Shown here: piece by piece, positions 53,881 to 64,000 of the stretch | Layout: each line of letters starts with the position of its first letter | Numbering within the stretch: the first letter of the stretch is position 1 | NCBI GenBank assembly: GCA_015680685.1 | Contig: MNCI01011846.1 | Coordinates: 364,307-428,306, forward strand | Direction: 5' to 3' | Source of the DNA: Gnetum montanum | Lineage: Eukaryota > Streptophyta > Gnetopsida > Gnetales > Gnetaceae | Length of the DNA stretch: 64,000 bases | The notes under the pieces: model-generated | The model's database searches: none | What the model was told of the DNA's origin: nothing | What the model saw: the letters and a program-made list of their open reading frames with translations, nothing else | Program-made: the position numbers and the translations under genes

Positions 53881-55480
53881 TTTGCTGTTGCAAATGTTGT
53901 AATGGTTGGGTTATGTATAAAACTCTAATCGACTATCATAAAAGAGATTCGGCTAACTTTGTCAAATGTTATGAGTTGTTGAAGATTCCTATTTTGTTCA
54001 ATCACTTAGTCTATATGGTTCCTCTAGTTCGCTATGCGTAACAAATAAAATTTTAAAAAATAAAATTTGAACACAATTCTAGAAATCTACTCCTAATTTC
54101 TCCTAGAGAGAAAATTTCATAAGAAAACTAGAAATAAAGTGAGATTTAATGGACTTAGAAAGAGAAAGAAAAGAAAGTAGAATTGCATGAAATCTCAAAT
54201 ATTTAAGCAAGATAAATTGACACGAGAAAACACTTCATAATAAGGCTATTCCTAATTTAATAACTACAAATTATCCAAACTTTCTAAGCTCAACAAGCAA
54301 TTTCATAAAGACAATCTTATTATACTACCAAAAATTGCTGCATGAACAACAAAGTACAATTTTCTATTTTTGCCAGTTAATAGTTGTCAAAGATTATATT
54401 TAATAGAGCCTTCGAAAAATTTGATAATTTCAGAATTGAAATACCACAACAATACACTTTAAAATAGTGAAGCTATTTCGGTCATCTCAAAATACCAAAG
54501 ATTTTCCTAGATTCTCTATGCTTAAAATAGGTAATTTCATTAAGACATGACTATTAAATCACTCTTGAGGCTTTTCAACAACATAAGCTCTTATATGGAA
54601 AATCTTAATAGAAGTATAATATTGTGCAAAAACAAAGCTATAAAAGCAACTGAGAGAGAAAATCCCAAAATTAAATGCCAAGCACAATACTATCTAAACC
54701 ATTAGCTAAGCAACTAAAACAAAATGAGAAGGAGTGAACCCATAGGACTAAAACAAAGTAGCCAAATTGATATCTTTAGTAATCCATCTTACAAACTTCA
54801 ATATCTTTATCTTAATCTTCCCAAAAATCCTTTTCAAAAATCCCTTTCAGAAATCTCCCAAACTCTACAAACTCTACCTTTGAAGGTCCTTTTATAGTGA
54901 CCTTAGGGTAGTTACAATAACAATGAAAGATTAAGGGTATTACAAATATCTAAGGGTATTAATTGATAACCACCTTAGAAGTTATAACTTCCAAAGGAAG
55001 TTATTAGAAACTTAAGCTATGGTTGCCAAGTGTTCTCTTGGCAACAAATATTATGAAGATTACAAAGGAAGGTTACAAGAATTAGAAAACTATATGGCAT
55101 AGTTGACAAGTGTCCTCTTGATAGTTACAATTCCACAAATATCAAGGAGAACAAGTTGTAACTTCCATAGGAAGTTATAACTTCTCATGTAGAGTGTTAA
55201 TGTTGTGATATGTTTGCCAAATGTCCATTAAATCTCTTCCTTATAACTTTTAGATGATATATTATACAGAATGAAATTATTGAATCCCTTAATATGATGT
55301 TATGTCAAAATTGGCTTCTTTCCATAACAAAGGTTTTGATTTAAATTTTATATGATATTTTATGTGGTAAAGGTAGATTAAATCAAAATAATAAAATCAC
55401 TTGGAACCATAATATGGTTGAGAGAATTTGGGAACATGGCATCGACCCTATAATCAGGCATTGAATCCTACAAGTTCACT
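53881..55480. other. unassigned AT-rich region with short inverted repeats
   Basis: No gene or element recognised. At about 54970-55190 palindromic words AACTTCCAAAGGAAGTT and AACTTCCATAGGAAGTT, and the sentence GCCAAGTGTTCTCTTGGC with two variants (about 55022, 55105, 55226), suggest an old LTR or MITE promoter-like region. Nothing else of note. Confidence 0.35.
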
Positions 55481-56110
55481 GAAATCCAAAGCCACGTATA
55501 TTGCCCTATGTTTTTGTGCTCATGAATGGACATAATCTTGGTAAAGTGGGTTTTCATGATCATCGCGTGGTGACCTACATGTCTCACATGCCTTCTTCCT
55601 TGGCTGCTGTTCTAGATCTTTATGTGATAAATTCTTATGGTTGTTCTTCCAGTTGCCATGGTTGTCTGCACTGGCGCTACTTAGGATTAGTATTGCCACC
55701 ATCGCCGCCTTTGCTTCTTCCATGCACTATGGGTCATCCATGTGCTCAATATGCAGTGGTGAGGATTTCTATAGATTACCATGTTATATCTTGGTACTTC
55801 TTGAATTGCTAGAAATACTTATGTGCTTGCCATGCATTTGCAGCAGTGCTCGTTTCATGACCCCATTAGTTTAGATGCAGCCGTTGTTGTAGGCAGAATC
55901 AGTGAGGGTATGCTATGCAGGATAATCTTTTTGTCTGTACGTGATGCCTACGGCTAACTTCTGTGTTTTTGGCTACATTTGCCACATTACCTTCCCAAAT
56001 AGCAAAGGTTTGATTCTAAAAGCTTGTACCATCGGAGACCACTGAATGCCGATAATTCAAACTAGTACACAGCAACATGACATGGCCGCCGTTTTGCAGC
56101 AACTTTGATG
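55481..56110. other. unidentified segment of higher GC and normal complexity
   Basis: Distinct base composition from its surroundings. Open on both strands: plus 55501-55812 (103 codons) and 55641-55874 (77 codons, hydrophobic with LRISIATIAAFASSM), and minus 55520-55723 (67 codons, basic and His/Asn rich). No recognised domain, no second copy in the window, and no clear intron or start context. It could be a captured or decayed host gene exon. I cannot choose a strand. Confidence 0.35.
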
Positions 56111-56429
56111 AACACCATCATTGAAACTTTGGAATTTTATTTTTTAAAATTTATTGATTTCGTCTTAATGGTTAGCAAGTTTTTGGTTAAAAATATAATA
56201 TACCTGGCATGTGAATCTCTTAATCTCCTCTAATTTTACTTTGGAATATTAACTTAAAACTTTTGGAATATTAACTTAAAACTTTTTCCCTATAGTTGAT
56301 ATGGGGCTAGCTTCAAATATGTCTTTTATAAAACCAAAGTATCATATCTTTATTATTATTTTTTAAAATCCTTCCAAGAATCATCACTGCTCCATAATAA
56401 TGGTGGAGATGTGATAATAGTTTGTTATA

Positions 56430-57330
56430 GCATTTATGGATGATATACTTGTATACTTTAAAATAAGGGAAAAACATATTTATCATTTGTGTGAGGTAAT
56501 GAGATTATTGTAGAAACATAAATTAAAAACTAAGCTCTTCAAATATGAGTTTTTTCCAAAATGAAGTAGCTTACATGGAACATATTATGTTAAAAGATGG
56601 ATTAAAGGATGACCATGGCAAGTTATAGTAATTTGGGATTGGTTGCAACCCAAGGATATTTTAGAAGTTAGAAGCTTTTAAGGTTTAGTTTGATTTTATA
56701 CAATATTTATAAAAGACTTTCCAATAATAGTAGCTCTACTAACAAATTTGTTGCAAGGAAAAAAATTCATTTTAATGATTAGTATAAGGAAGCTTTTCTT
56801 TGAATCAGGTTATTATTAGTCATGGCCCCTATCCTACAGATTGTAGATAGTGATGTATCCAGTATGATATCTATGAATTCTATGATATAGGTATTAGAGT
56901 AGTTATATCCTAAGAAGGATAAGTGGTATCTTATAAGTTTTAGAAGCTACAAGGAGCTGAGTTCAACTACCCTACTCATGACTTGGAGCTATTGGTTCTT
57001 ATCCATATGTTAAAGATAGCATCATTATTTGTGTGGAAAGAAATTTATTTTATAAATAGATCCTAAGCATCTAGAATATTTGCCAAAGTAACCTACTTTT
57101 AATCTGAGATAAAGAAGATGGGTAGAATTATTAGTATATTATGATTTTGATAAAATATATATCAAGTAAACAAAATATTGTTGTTGATTCTTTAAGTAGA
57201 ATGTGGATCGTTATGATAGACTTTGTTACTATAGTAATGAAGGATGACTTTCACAAAGATCTTCCACAAGTTCCATACTTTGGAAAGATTTTATAAACCT
57301 AACTAAATATCTAGGGTATGAACTTAAGAA
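56430..57330 (+). pseudogene. chromovirus I RT end and RNase H (decayed)
   Basis: Begins abruptly at FMDDILVYFK (56436-56465), the intact RT active site, followed by HIYHLCEVMRLL (H-xHLxxVLxxLR) and KLFKYEFF (about 56530-56560). YTIFIKDFPIIVALLTNLLQ (about 56700-56757) is the connection (F-xxFS-IAxPLTxLLK). The RNase H is heavily broken. VDSLSRMW (about 57183-57205) is the ADALSR end. The 5' RT and gag are absent. Confidence 0.78.
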
Positions 57331-58377
57331 GGGAATATTATAAGAACTAAAAAATGTGTGCTTGTAAAGAAGAATGGAAAAGAAAACTACTTTATAAAGC
57401 ACATGAATTCCTTATGAAGATCCTTCTAGATTTATTAACACATATCTAATGATGAGAAAGTTCTATTATTAGCTAGGTTTAAAAGAAGATGTGGTGTAAT
57501 ACGTTTAAGAATTATCTAACATGCAAAGTTGTGAAGGAAGAGTAGTAGATGCCCAAAGGATTACTTCAATATTTAGAAGTTCCAACTTAGAAGTGGGAAG
57601 ACCTAACCATAAATTTCATCATTGGACTTTCTAAAACAAAAATAGAAAACAATGCTATCCTAGTAGTGGTAGATTGACCATCAAATATGACTCATTTAAT
57701 TGTGATAAAAAAGCACCATTACTACCTTAGATGTAGTAGACGTTTTTATCAAAGAAAGTCTTTGGCTACGTGAAAATCCAAAAATCATAACCTTTGATAG
57801 TAATGTTAAATTTATGTTAGAAGTCTAGCATAAATTCTTCTAGGGGACTAATAGTTAAATTAAGTTTAGTACTACATATTATCCTAAAATAGAGGGGAAA
57901 ATTGAAAGGATAAATCAAATATTAGAGGATATAATAAGAAGCTATGTTGGAAATAAACTAGGAAGTTGGGAAAGTTATTTGCATTTGGTAGAGTTTTCTT
58001 ATAATAGTAGTTGTTACATTTCTACTAAAATGACTTTTTTAAAATTAATTTATTTTAGAACTTGTAGGTTTCTTACATCTTGGTTTGATTTGATGGCAAG
58101 CAAGGACTATAAAGGCAATTAGCTAAAGATTATGGAGTAAATAGTAACAAAAGTTAGCAGGAATTTACATGAAACTTAAGAAAAATATAAGGTATATAAA
58201 GCTAAGACCCAAATCAAGAAGGAGTTTTAAATTAAGGATCAAGTTCTATTAAGAGTTAAACCTACTTGAAGTTCATTGAATTTAGACTACAAAATGATAT
58301 GTTTTACTTAATTTTGGATGTATTTGGACATGTTCTAATGAGTTTAAGGGGTTCTAGGATTAAAGAGGATCTATTTC
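57331..58377 (+). pseudogene. chromovirus I integrase (decayed)
   Basis: YKAHEFLMK (about 57397-57420) opens the zinc-binding region. Core: WEDLTINFIIGLSKTKIENN (about 57597-57655; the usual Asp reads Asn), ILVVVD (about 57658-57675), IITFDSNVKFM with the second Asp (about 57787-57818), and YYPKIEGKIERINQILEDII (about 57877-57940) with the catalytic Glu kept. Then come GNKLGSWESYLHLVEFSYNS (about 57952-58010) and FLTSWFDLM (about 58068-58095). The GPF region is poorly kept before the triplication at 58378. Confidence 0.85.
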
Positions 58378-58836
58378 TATGGTTCATTTTCTATTATTAA
58401 AGAAGTAGCTTATAAATTATCTTTACTTATTGATATGAAAACTCATCTTGTATTTCATGTTAGTTTGCTTAAAGCTTTTCATACTAATGATACTTCATAC
58501 ATTTTATATTGACATAATTTACACTTTAACTATGGTTCATTTTCTATTATTAAAGAAGTAGCTTATAAATTATCTTTACTTATTGATATGAAAACTCATC
58601 TTGTATTTCATGTTAGTTTGCTTAAAGCTTTTCATACTAATGATACTTCATACATTTTATATTGACATAATTTACACTTTAACTATGGTTCATTTTCTAT
58701 TATTAAAGAAGTAGCTTATAAATTATCTTTACTTATTGATATGAAAACTCATCTGGTATTTCATGTTGGTTTGCTTAAAGCTTTTCATACTAATGATACT
58801 TCATACATTTTATACTGACATAATTTACACTTTAAA
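58378..58836 (+). repeat. 153-bp tandem triplication in chromovirus I integrase C-terminus
   Basis: Three head-to-tail units start at 58378, 58531 and 58684. Units 1 and 2 are identical by eye, and unit 3 differs at three positions before its end. Each carries EVAYKLSLLIDMKTHLVFHV, the integrase C-terminal motif that ends in VFHVSLLK, followed by KAFHTNDTSYILY and a stop. The 153-bp length is a multiple of three, so the frame is kept. The near identity in an otherwise decayed element points to a recent duplication, or to an assembly error. Confidence 0.93.
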
Positions 58837-59140
58837 TCCAATGCTACATTTGATGTAAAACCTGTTAAGAGTAAAGAGAAGTGAGTCATTAGATTAAGAA
58901 GTAAAATTATTACTTAAGGACTTGGTGAATATTTTCATTATTAATAGGAAACTTGAAAGAAAAAAGAATATATGCTACAAAGTTATTCTTAATTATTTGA
59001 TGATTATGAACTCTAATATTATGATTATTATAATTTTGTATGTAATAAGGAGGAGGAGGTAGACAACGAGCTAAATGAATAATTGGAAGAGAAATCCTAG
59101 TTCCATCTAAAGCTCTATCTAAGGAGGAAAAGGAGTCTTA
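58837..59140 (+). pseudogene. chromodomain remnant of chromovirus I
   Basis: After the VFHVSLLK motif the frame reads KPVKSKEK (about 58858-58880), VIRLRSKIIT (about 58885-58915), EYFHY, KKKEYMLQSY and LFDDYEL (about 58994-59012). The pattern of a short basic strand, an aromatic Y-F-H-Y for the usual VxW, and a final FxDYE helix corresponds to the chromodomain at the end of chromovirus integrases, which directs insertion to modified histones. Acidic EEEVDNELNE follows. Several stops and substitutions at the aromatic cage mean it is dead. Confidence 0.6.
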
Positions 59141-61130
59141 GAGGGGTGGTTTGTAATGTATTGATTGAATTTTGAGTTAAGAAAAGAAGATGATGTATTG
59201 AAAGATAATGTGTAAAATGTGTTATATTGTAAAATGACCTTGATTATGGGCAAATTGTTGCAATTAAATAACTAATTATAAGTTAATAATTATAACTCTT
59301 CCCTTGGGTGTCTTTTTAAAGATTGTGACAAGGTGCAAATAAAAGTGGATGCTTGGATGGAATGATAACATAGGGATCACCAAAGAAGTGGGACAAAGAG
59401 GACCTAATTACTTCTCTAGCTTTACAGTTACTAGGCCTAACCTTGGAATGTTATGTTGATTATATTTAGGTTAAGCAAAACTATAGGGAACATAAGGAAG
59501 AGGAAGATTGCTAACTATAATTGAGTTTTTGGCACAATTTTTCTATCATCCTTAAAGCTTCTCTTTTCCTTATTCTTGTTTAAACTCCTTTTTGGTATCC
59601 TTAGTTGCATTGCATTTTGATAATTCATATAAAAATATGTATTTAAATGGAATGATATATCACATAGGATTTTCTTATCTTAAAAATTACCCTTTACAAC
59701 CCTCTCAATACTCATTACAAGGTAATTTTAAAGTTGGAATGATCATTAAAATTTGAGATTGAGGATAAGGAGATAATAGATTATTTGGCATTAATTTCTA
59801 TTAAGTAATAATATATTTGAAAATCTTAATGTGTATGTTATCCAAAAAGATTTACAATTGTAACAATTTATTTAAATATATAGTTAATTAACGTGTTATT
59901 ATATGAAGGAATGTGACTGTTAATGTTAGATCATATATTTTGGTCTAAGAGTAATAAAAGAGGCCATTTTGGTGTGTTCGTAGTAGACATGTAAGAGACA
60001 TGAAAGGATATGTACTATATCAATCAATAATAGAGTTTTCACTTATAGATGTGCTTTGTTATTTCAACTTGTAAGCTTTACAATAGTATTCATCGTTTAC
60101 TATTTTTTAATTATCAATGCTTTCTACCTTTTCTAGTGTCTAAATGGACATAAATGTAGACCTTCATACCTATGATTTATTATTTATTGATGTTTATCCT
60201 TATTCAAGTGCATAAGTCATAGAGCTAATTATAGAAATTATTGCTTATTATCATTACTTATATATTTGGGATTTTTCACCTATATTTATTCCCAATCATC
60301 GATTTCTCTAAAGTTATATGACCATAAAGTATTTTTATTTCTATAATAGGTTACTTTTCTTAATGAACATGATTTAATTAGTTTTTTTGAACCTCAAAAT
60401 ACAACATGCTATTGGAGCCAAGTTGGTTTATTGTGTGTGATATTTACTAAATAGAATTGTGAGTTAAGTTGACACCATTGTAGATTTGGTATCTACGTTC
60501 AATATGTAAAAATCTATAAAATTGGGTGATCCACAATTGTAAGAAGATGAATTTAACATTTAACGTTTAACTCTTTTGGCTCATTGTGAATTGCTATAAT
60601 TATGCCTTTCAATGTAATCCTTTTTTTTAGCAGTGTTGTACTTGGATTAACTATTTGGTGAAAAAAATTGTTTGTAGGTTCATTTCTATTCCCTATTGTC
60701 AAGGGTTTTTCTAATAGCTTTTACCATCATTATTCTTGTTTTTTAAATACACTTGTTGGTTTTCTATAAATAATTATTATCTATTTTATATCTTTTATTT
60801 AGTTTTATTATTTTTTAGTCTTTTCAAAGAGATGCAACAATTGATTACATCGTTTCATGTTTTTTTTAGGGTTTTGTGATGCTAAAGTGGAAAGAATATT
60901 TGATGGTTGTTAGTAAATCCTCACTTTCTAAGTGCATGTATGGGTGGAGCTTTACACTTGTTTGTTCATTACATAATCAACTAACAACAAACTATTCTAT
61001 AGTATTCAAATTGCTGAGGTTCCTTGAGATGAAGTTGAGCGATAAGAAAATCAAAGCATATGTTGTACTAGACTATAGGATTGTGGTTTATAATTAGATA
61101 TTAGAGAATTCTAAGAATCTACTTAAGAAT
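59141..61130 (+). repeat. PPT and putative 3' LTR of chromovirus I, then unassigned sequence
   Basis: GAGGGGTGGTT (59141-59151) followed by TGTAATGTATTG fits a polypurine tract and TG start of an LTR. CAATCAATAATAGAGTTTTC (about 60021-60040) resembles the polyadenylation region of plant LTRs. The 3' LTR end is not defined. A TTGGTATCTACG word at about 60488 is only weakly like an initiator-Met PBS. The open stretch 60876-61097 has no recognised motif. Confidence 0.4.
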
Positions 61131-62230
61131 ATGTTTTAGATGTTTGTGACTTCTAGCCTCATGTCTTTTTTGGATTTGGATTCCTTACTCATTAATTCAA
61201 AGGTGGTTCCCTTAGATTTGTAGACCTTCCATGAAGGATAGTTTTTGTACCATGATGATGGATAGATTAGGTTTTTGAAGATCTCTTCCAAATATTTATA
61301 GTTTTTCTTTAAAACAATGGTGGATGGTGATGCACTAGATGTAATTGTTCTTAATTTTATAGATCTGCTGTACATATTTAAAGACAACATGGATTTCATG
61401 TGTTGATGTATATGTGAAAGCTTATGAATTATACAAAATCTAGCTATGTTAGTAGTAGACACTTGATGTTATGAGAAGAAGTGAGATTTGACTTGTTGTT
61501 GGAGTGGAGTAGGTTCACTCTTATTAGTTGAATCTTCAATTCCTATTAAATCTAGATATTATGAAAGAAAATTTAATATGCTAGAAAAAAAGAAAGCTAA
61601 CTATCTTCAATTATTGAAAGAAAAGATTACAATAGGGTTCTATAACCCACAAACATCCAAATCACTCAAAAACACTCAAATGACAATATAGAGCATGAGG
61701 CTCTACAATCATACAATGATTGTCCTCAATGTAAGATACAACTCAAAGAGAATCTCTTCCACCTCTTAGGACTAAGATCTCAATGAACAAGTAAGAACAC
61801 AAGAACACATAGGCTAACACACAAACAAGTGACCTTGGAGCTGCAAGCCAATCATACACTTCCTCAATGTGCTCTCATAAAATCTCCTTGCAAAATCATT
61901 AACTTTTCATGATACACTTATGATGATGATACAAAACATAAAAAAATATTAATATTTCTTGGAAAACCAAAACATGAAATATAGAAACCTTTCATCAAGC
62001 TCAACTTGAAGATATCTAGCTATTTCTATCTTTTTTCTCCAGCTCTTCCACCCTTCAAAAAGTGAACTCATGTGAATAACTGAGTGGGGATAGAAGTTAT
62101 TCCCCATGAACAAAGGTTGATCTCATGAACCTTTATAGCATCATCAGTGTATTAATCCTTCTAATGGATCAAGTACTCATGCCTCTTCAGTCCCTAAGTG
62201 CTTGAAGCTTCTCTCTACGTGAGTATGATT
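61131..62230. other. unassigned sequence left of chromovirus J
   Basis: Probably includes the 3' untranslated part and an unrecognised LTR of J. An open minus-strand stretch at 61136-61462 (108 codons, Ser/Lys rich) and a plus-strand one at 61488-61691 match nothing I know. A purine-rich minus-strand tract AAGGGTGGAAGAGCTGGAG (about 62037-62055) could be the PPT of J. Confidence 0.35.
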
Positions 62231-63380
62231 GTCTTCGTCTTCAATGAATATTTGAATTGATCAATAGCCCCCTTCAACTCATTAATGCTATCCTATATGG
62301 TTTATTCATTAATTTGTCCATGATAGTGCACAAGATCTAAAACATTAAATACAAAAGACATACGAACATCATTTGGTAAATCAATCCCAAAGACATTATC
62401 ATTAATTTTGTCCTTGATTCTAAAAGAACTCATCTTCTTGATTTTCAACTTAAAGAAGTTGACACATCTTAATCTCTTCTACTTTAAGTGGATCCAAACC
62501 AAATCACCAACTACAAATTTACACTTTTGAATGTCCTAATTTCTCTTAAGGACTCTCTCTTCATCTCTCTTCTCAAGATTTGATTTCACTTATACATGCA
62601 AATCCCTCATCTCCTACATAAAATTAGCACTAATTTGAGCTTCTCCCTCAAAGATATTCAAACTATCCATCATCTTAGGACAAAAATAATAATTCATCTC
62701 AAGTGGAATTTTACCAATGGAAACATGAAAAATGTCATTATATGAAAATTCAACATGACATAGTAAATCTTTCTACTGATTGGGCTGTTGATCACATAAA
62801 TACCTGAAAATGTTTAGTAAGGATTTATTCACTAGCTTAGTTTGGCCATTAAATTGTGGATGATATGCATGAAAAAAATTTAACTTTGCCCTAAAATCTT
62901 TTAAATGGACCTCCAAAAATGACTAATGAATTTTGGCTCTTTGTCACTAAAATGTTTAAAAAAATTTCATGTAATTTCACAACATGCTAGAAAAAGAAAT
63001 TTGCAATATGAGAAGCATCACTTACTTTTTGCAAGGAATGAAGTGTGCCATATTAGAGAACCTATCCACAATAACAAAAATAGTATCATTCCCACTTTTG
63101 ATCTTTTGAAGCACTTAGAAAATCCATGGACATACCTTTCCATGAACCCTTGGGAATTGGCAAAGGCATATAATGTTCATCCACTCCTTTACCTCCTTTG
63201 AATTTCTAACATGTCAAATGCCCTTTTACAAATTTTAAAAATTTAGCTATCATACCTAGCCAAAAATAGTTCCTAGCCACAAGCTCTAATGTTTTATCCC
63301 TATCCATGTGACCTACCATGCTACTACAATGCTTTTCAATAAAATTGTTTTTCCTAAAATCATAATTAGGAATACATACC
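62231..63380 (-). pseudogene. chromovirus J integrase (decayed)
   Basis: Minus strand. Zinc-binding region: MVGHMDRDKTLELVARNYFW (about 63322-63263) and FVKGHLTC (about 63235-63212). Core: [16 protein letters not shown] (about 63135-63090, first Asp kept), SFLEVHLKDFRAKLNFFHAY and HPQFNGQTKLVNKSLLN (about 62905-62800, catalytic Glu reads Lys). C-terminal: LLCHVEFSYND (about 62770-62740), KCKFVVGDLVWIHLK (about 62545-62490), IKDKINDNVFGIDLPND and FVFNVLDLVHY (about 62420-62330). The last motifs are the Reina-type GPxKVLxKINDNAYxIDLP and FNVxDLxPY end. Confidence 0.83.
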
Positions 63381-63464
63381 TTCCCATTTTTGAATAAAAG
63401 TTCATCTTGAATATGATAGTTTCTCCATTAGTCTATGCTACTCAACAATGATTCCTTCAAGCTT

Positions 63465-64000
63465 TTAACAAACTTGCCCAAAATCAGTGTCATGTTCATA
63501 TAAATTAGTAAAAGCATCCATATCTTTCATATTAGGCATGTTGAATTTCACCACATACACCTTCGATAATACATTAGCCATTACATTGTCTTTCCTAATT
63601 TTGTGCTTCAATACAAAATTCAACTCTTGAAATTTTGTTGTCCATTTCATGTGTTTTGTGGTAAACTTCTTTTGAGAATTAATAAATTATAGTGCTTTGT
63701 GGTTTGTCACCAAAGTGAACTCATTAGGCAATAAGTAATGCCTTCAATGCGTGGTTACTTGAATAATAGTATACAAATCCTTCTCATATATGATATATTT
63801 CCATCTTAACTTAATTAAATTTTCAAAAAATAAAGGAATAGGCCTATCTATTGTAAAAATACCTCACTAATAGCAAGTCACTTTCATCCATCTCCACTTG
63901 AAAAAACTTTTGAATATCTAGAATTGCATGCACCAGTTCACTAGTTAATTTTTCTTTTAACAAGTCAAAGCTTCTTTAGGTCTCATCATTCAACCTAAAA
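63465..64000 (-). pseudogene. chromovirus J RT end and RNase H (runs off the right edge)
   Basis: Minus strand. FRLNDET-stop-RSFDLLKEKL (about 64000-63950) is the RT connection. FFQVEMDESD (about 63910-63880) is the FxVExDAS motif. The IYHI...YYSSNHALKAL stretch and THKAL-like words follow, decayed. The open 63650-63465 stretch reads MKWTTKFQELNFVLKHKIRK then DNVMANVLSKVY, the KWxxFLQxFxFxxKHKxGKxNxVADALSR motif with the RNase H Asp reading Asn, and ends at MDAFTNLYEHDTDFG, the start of the integrase domain. Confidence 0.82.

Noticed and set aside
60480..60505. TTGGTATCTACG as an initiator-Met tRNA primer site
   Set aside because: Only partly like TGGTATCAGAGC and no gag follows.
61136..61462. 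108-codon minus-strand frame as a possible gene
   Set aside because: No motif, no homologue in the window, and AT-rich composition like its surroundings. Kept only as a mention.
1..64000. tRNA, rRNA, organellar genes, riboswitches, intact host genes
   Set aside because: Looked for by eye through conserved arms and motifs. None found that I can support. Weak or intron-split genes could be missed without tools.

Overview
This window looks like gene-poor, repeat-saturated nuclear DNA of a seed plant. The evidence is nested plant LTR retrotransposons with tRNA-Asp-type primer sites, plant chromovirus remnants, RTE and L1 LINE pieces, low GC, and no intact cellular gene, rRNA or tRNA that I can recognise. 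The species cannot be read from the sequence, though a large-genome plant is likely. Almost every coding region is decayed. The breaks are mostly point stops, and many are TAG where related copies read CAG, as expected for methylated, silenced repeats.

Positions 1-35361 are a stack of related Athila/Tat-type Ty3/gypsy elements, which I call A to E. Element D (+, 1795-27074) is the oldest and the only one with a full pol: LTR, tRNA-Asp-type PBS, gag, protease, RT, RNase H, integrase, a long non-coding module, an env-position ORF, PPT, and a broken 3' LTR. Element A (+, 8497-21030) sits inside D's integrase, flanked by an exact 5-bp target duplication ACTTT. Element B (+, 12881-19500) sits inside A and has lost part of its 3' LTR together with adjoining A sequence. 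Element C (-, 27075-35361) sits inside D's 3' LTR and lost the outer U3 of its own 5' LTR. Element E is a minus-strand LTR at the left edge.

A and C carry a long gag but no protease, RT or integrase, so they were probably mobilised by enzymes from elements like D. C, and originally A, kept the env-position ORF. In C and D this ORF begins at an ATG placed exactly after a splice-acceptor-like AG. Both copies share a box of W-P, W-Y-x-G-E and S-M-V residues followed by a long coiled coil. B has only gag-protease, a 60-bp tandem array running into an assembly gap, and a 62-codon ORF with a predicted membrane segment, again behind an acceptor-like AG. All four share a non-coding internal module and a conserved block just before the PPT.

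Positions 35362-64000 are older and more mixed: an L1 LINE fragment (-), a chromovirus F (-) split by an RTE LINE with a 16-bp target duplication, a second RTE tail (-), chromovirus G (+) lacking the integrase core, a short RT fragment H (+), degenerate 177- and 190-bp tandem repeats, a short unidentified higher-GC segment near 55.5-56.1 kb, chromovirus I (+) with a chromodomain remnant and a recent 153-bp triplication, and chromovirus J (-) running off the right edge. Two copies of an unidentified sequence at 36.6 and 45.8 kb share one conserved reading frame.
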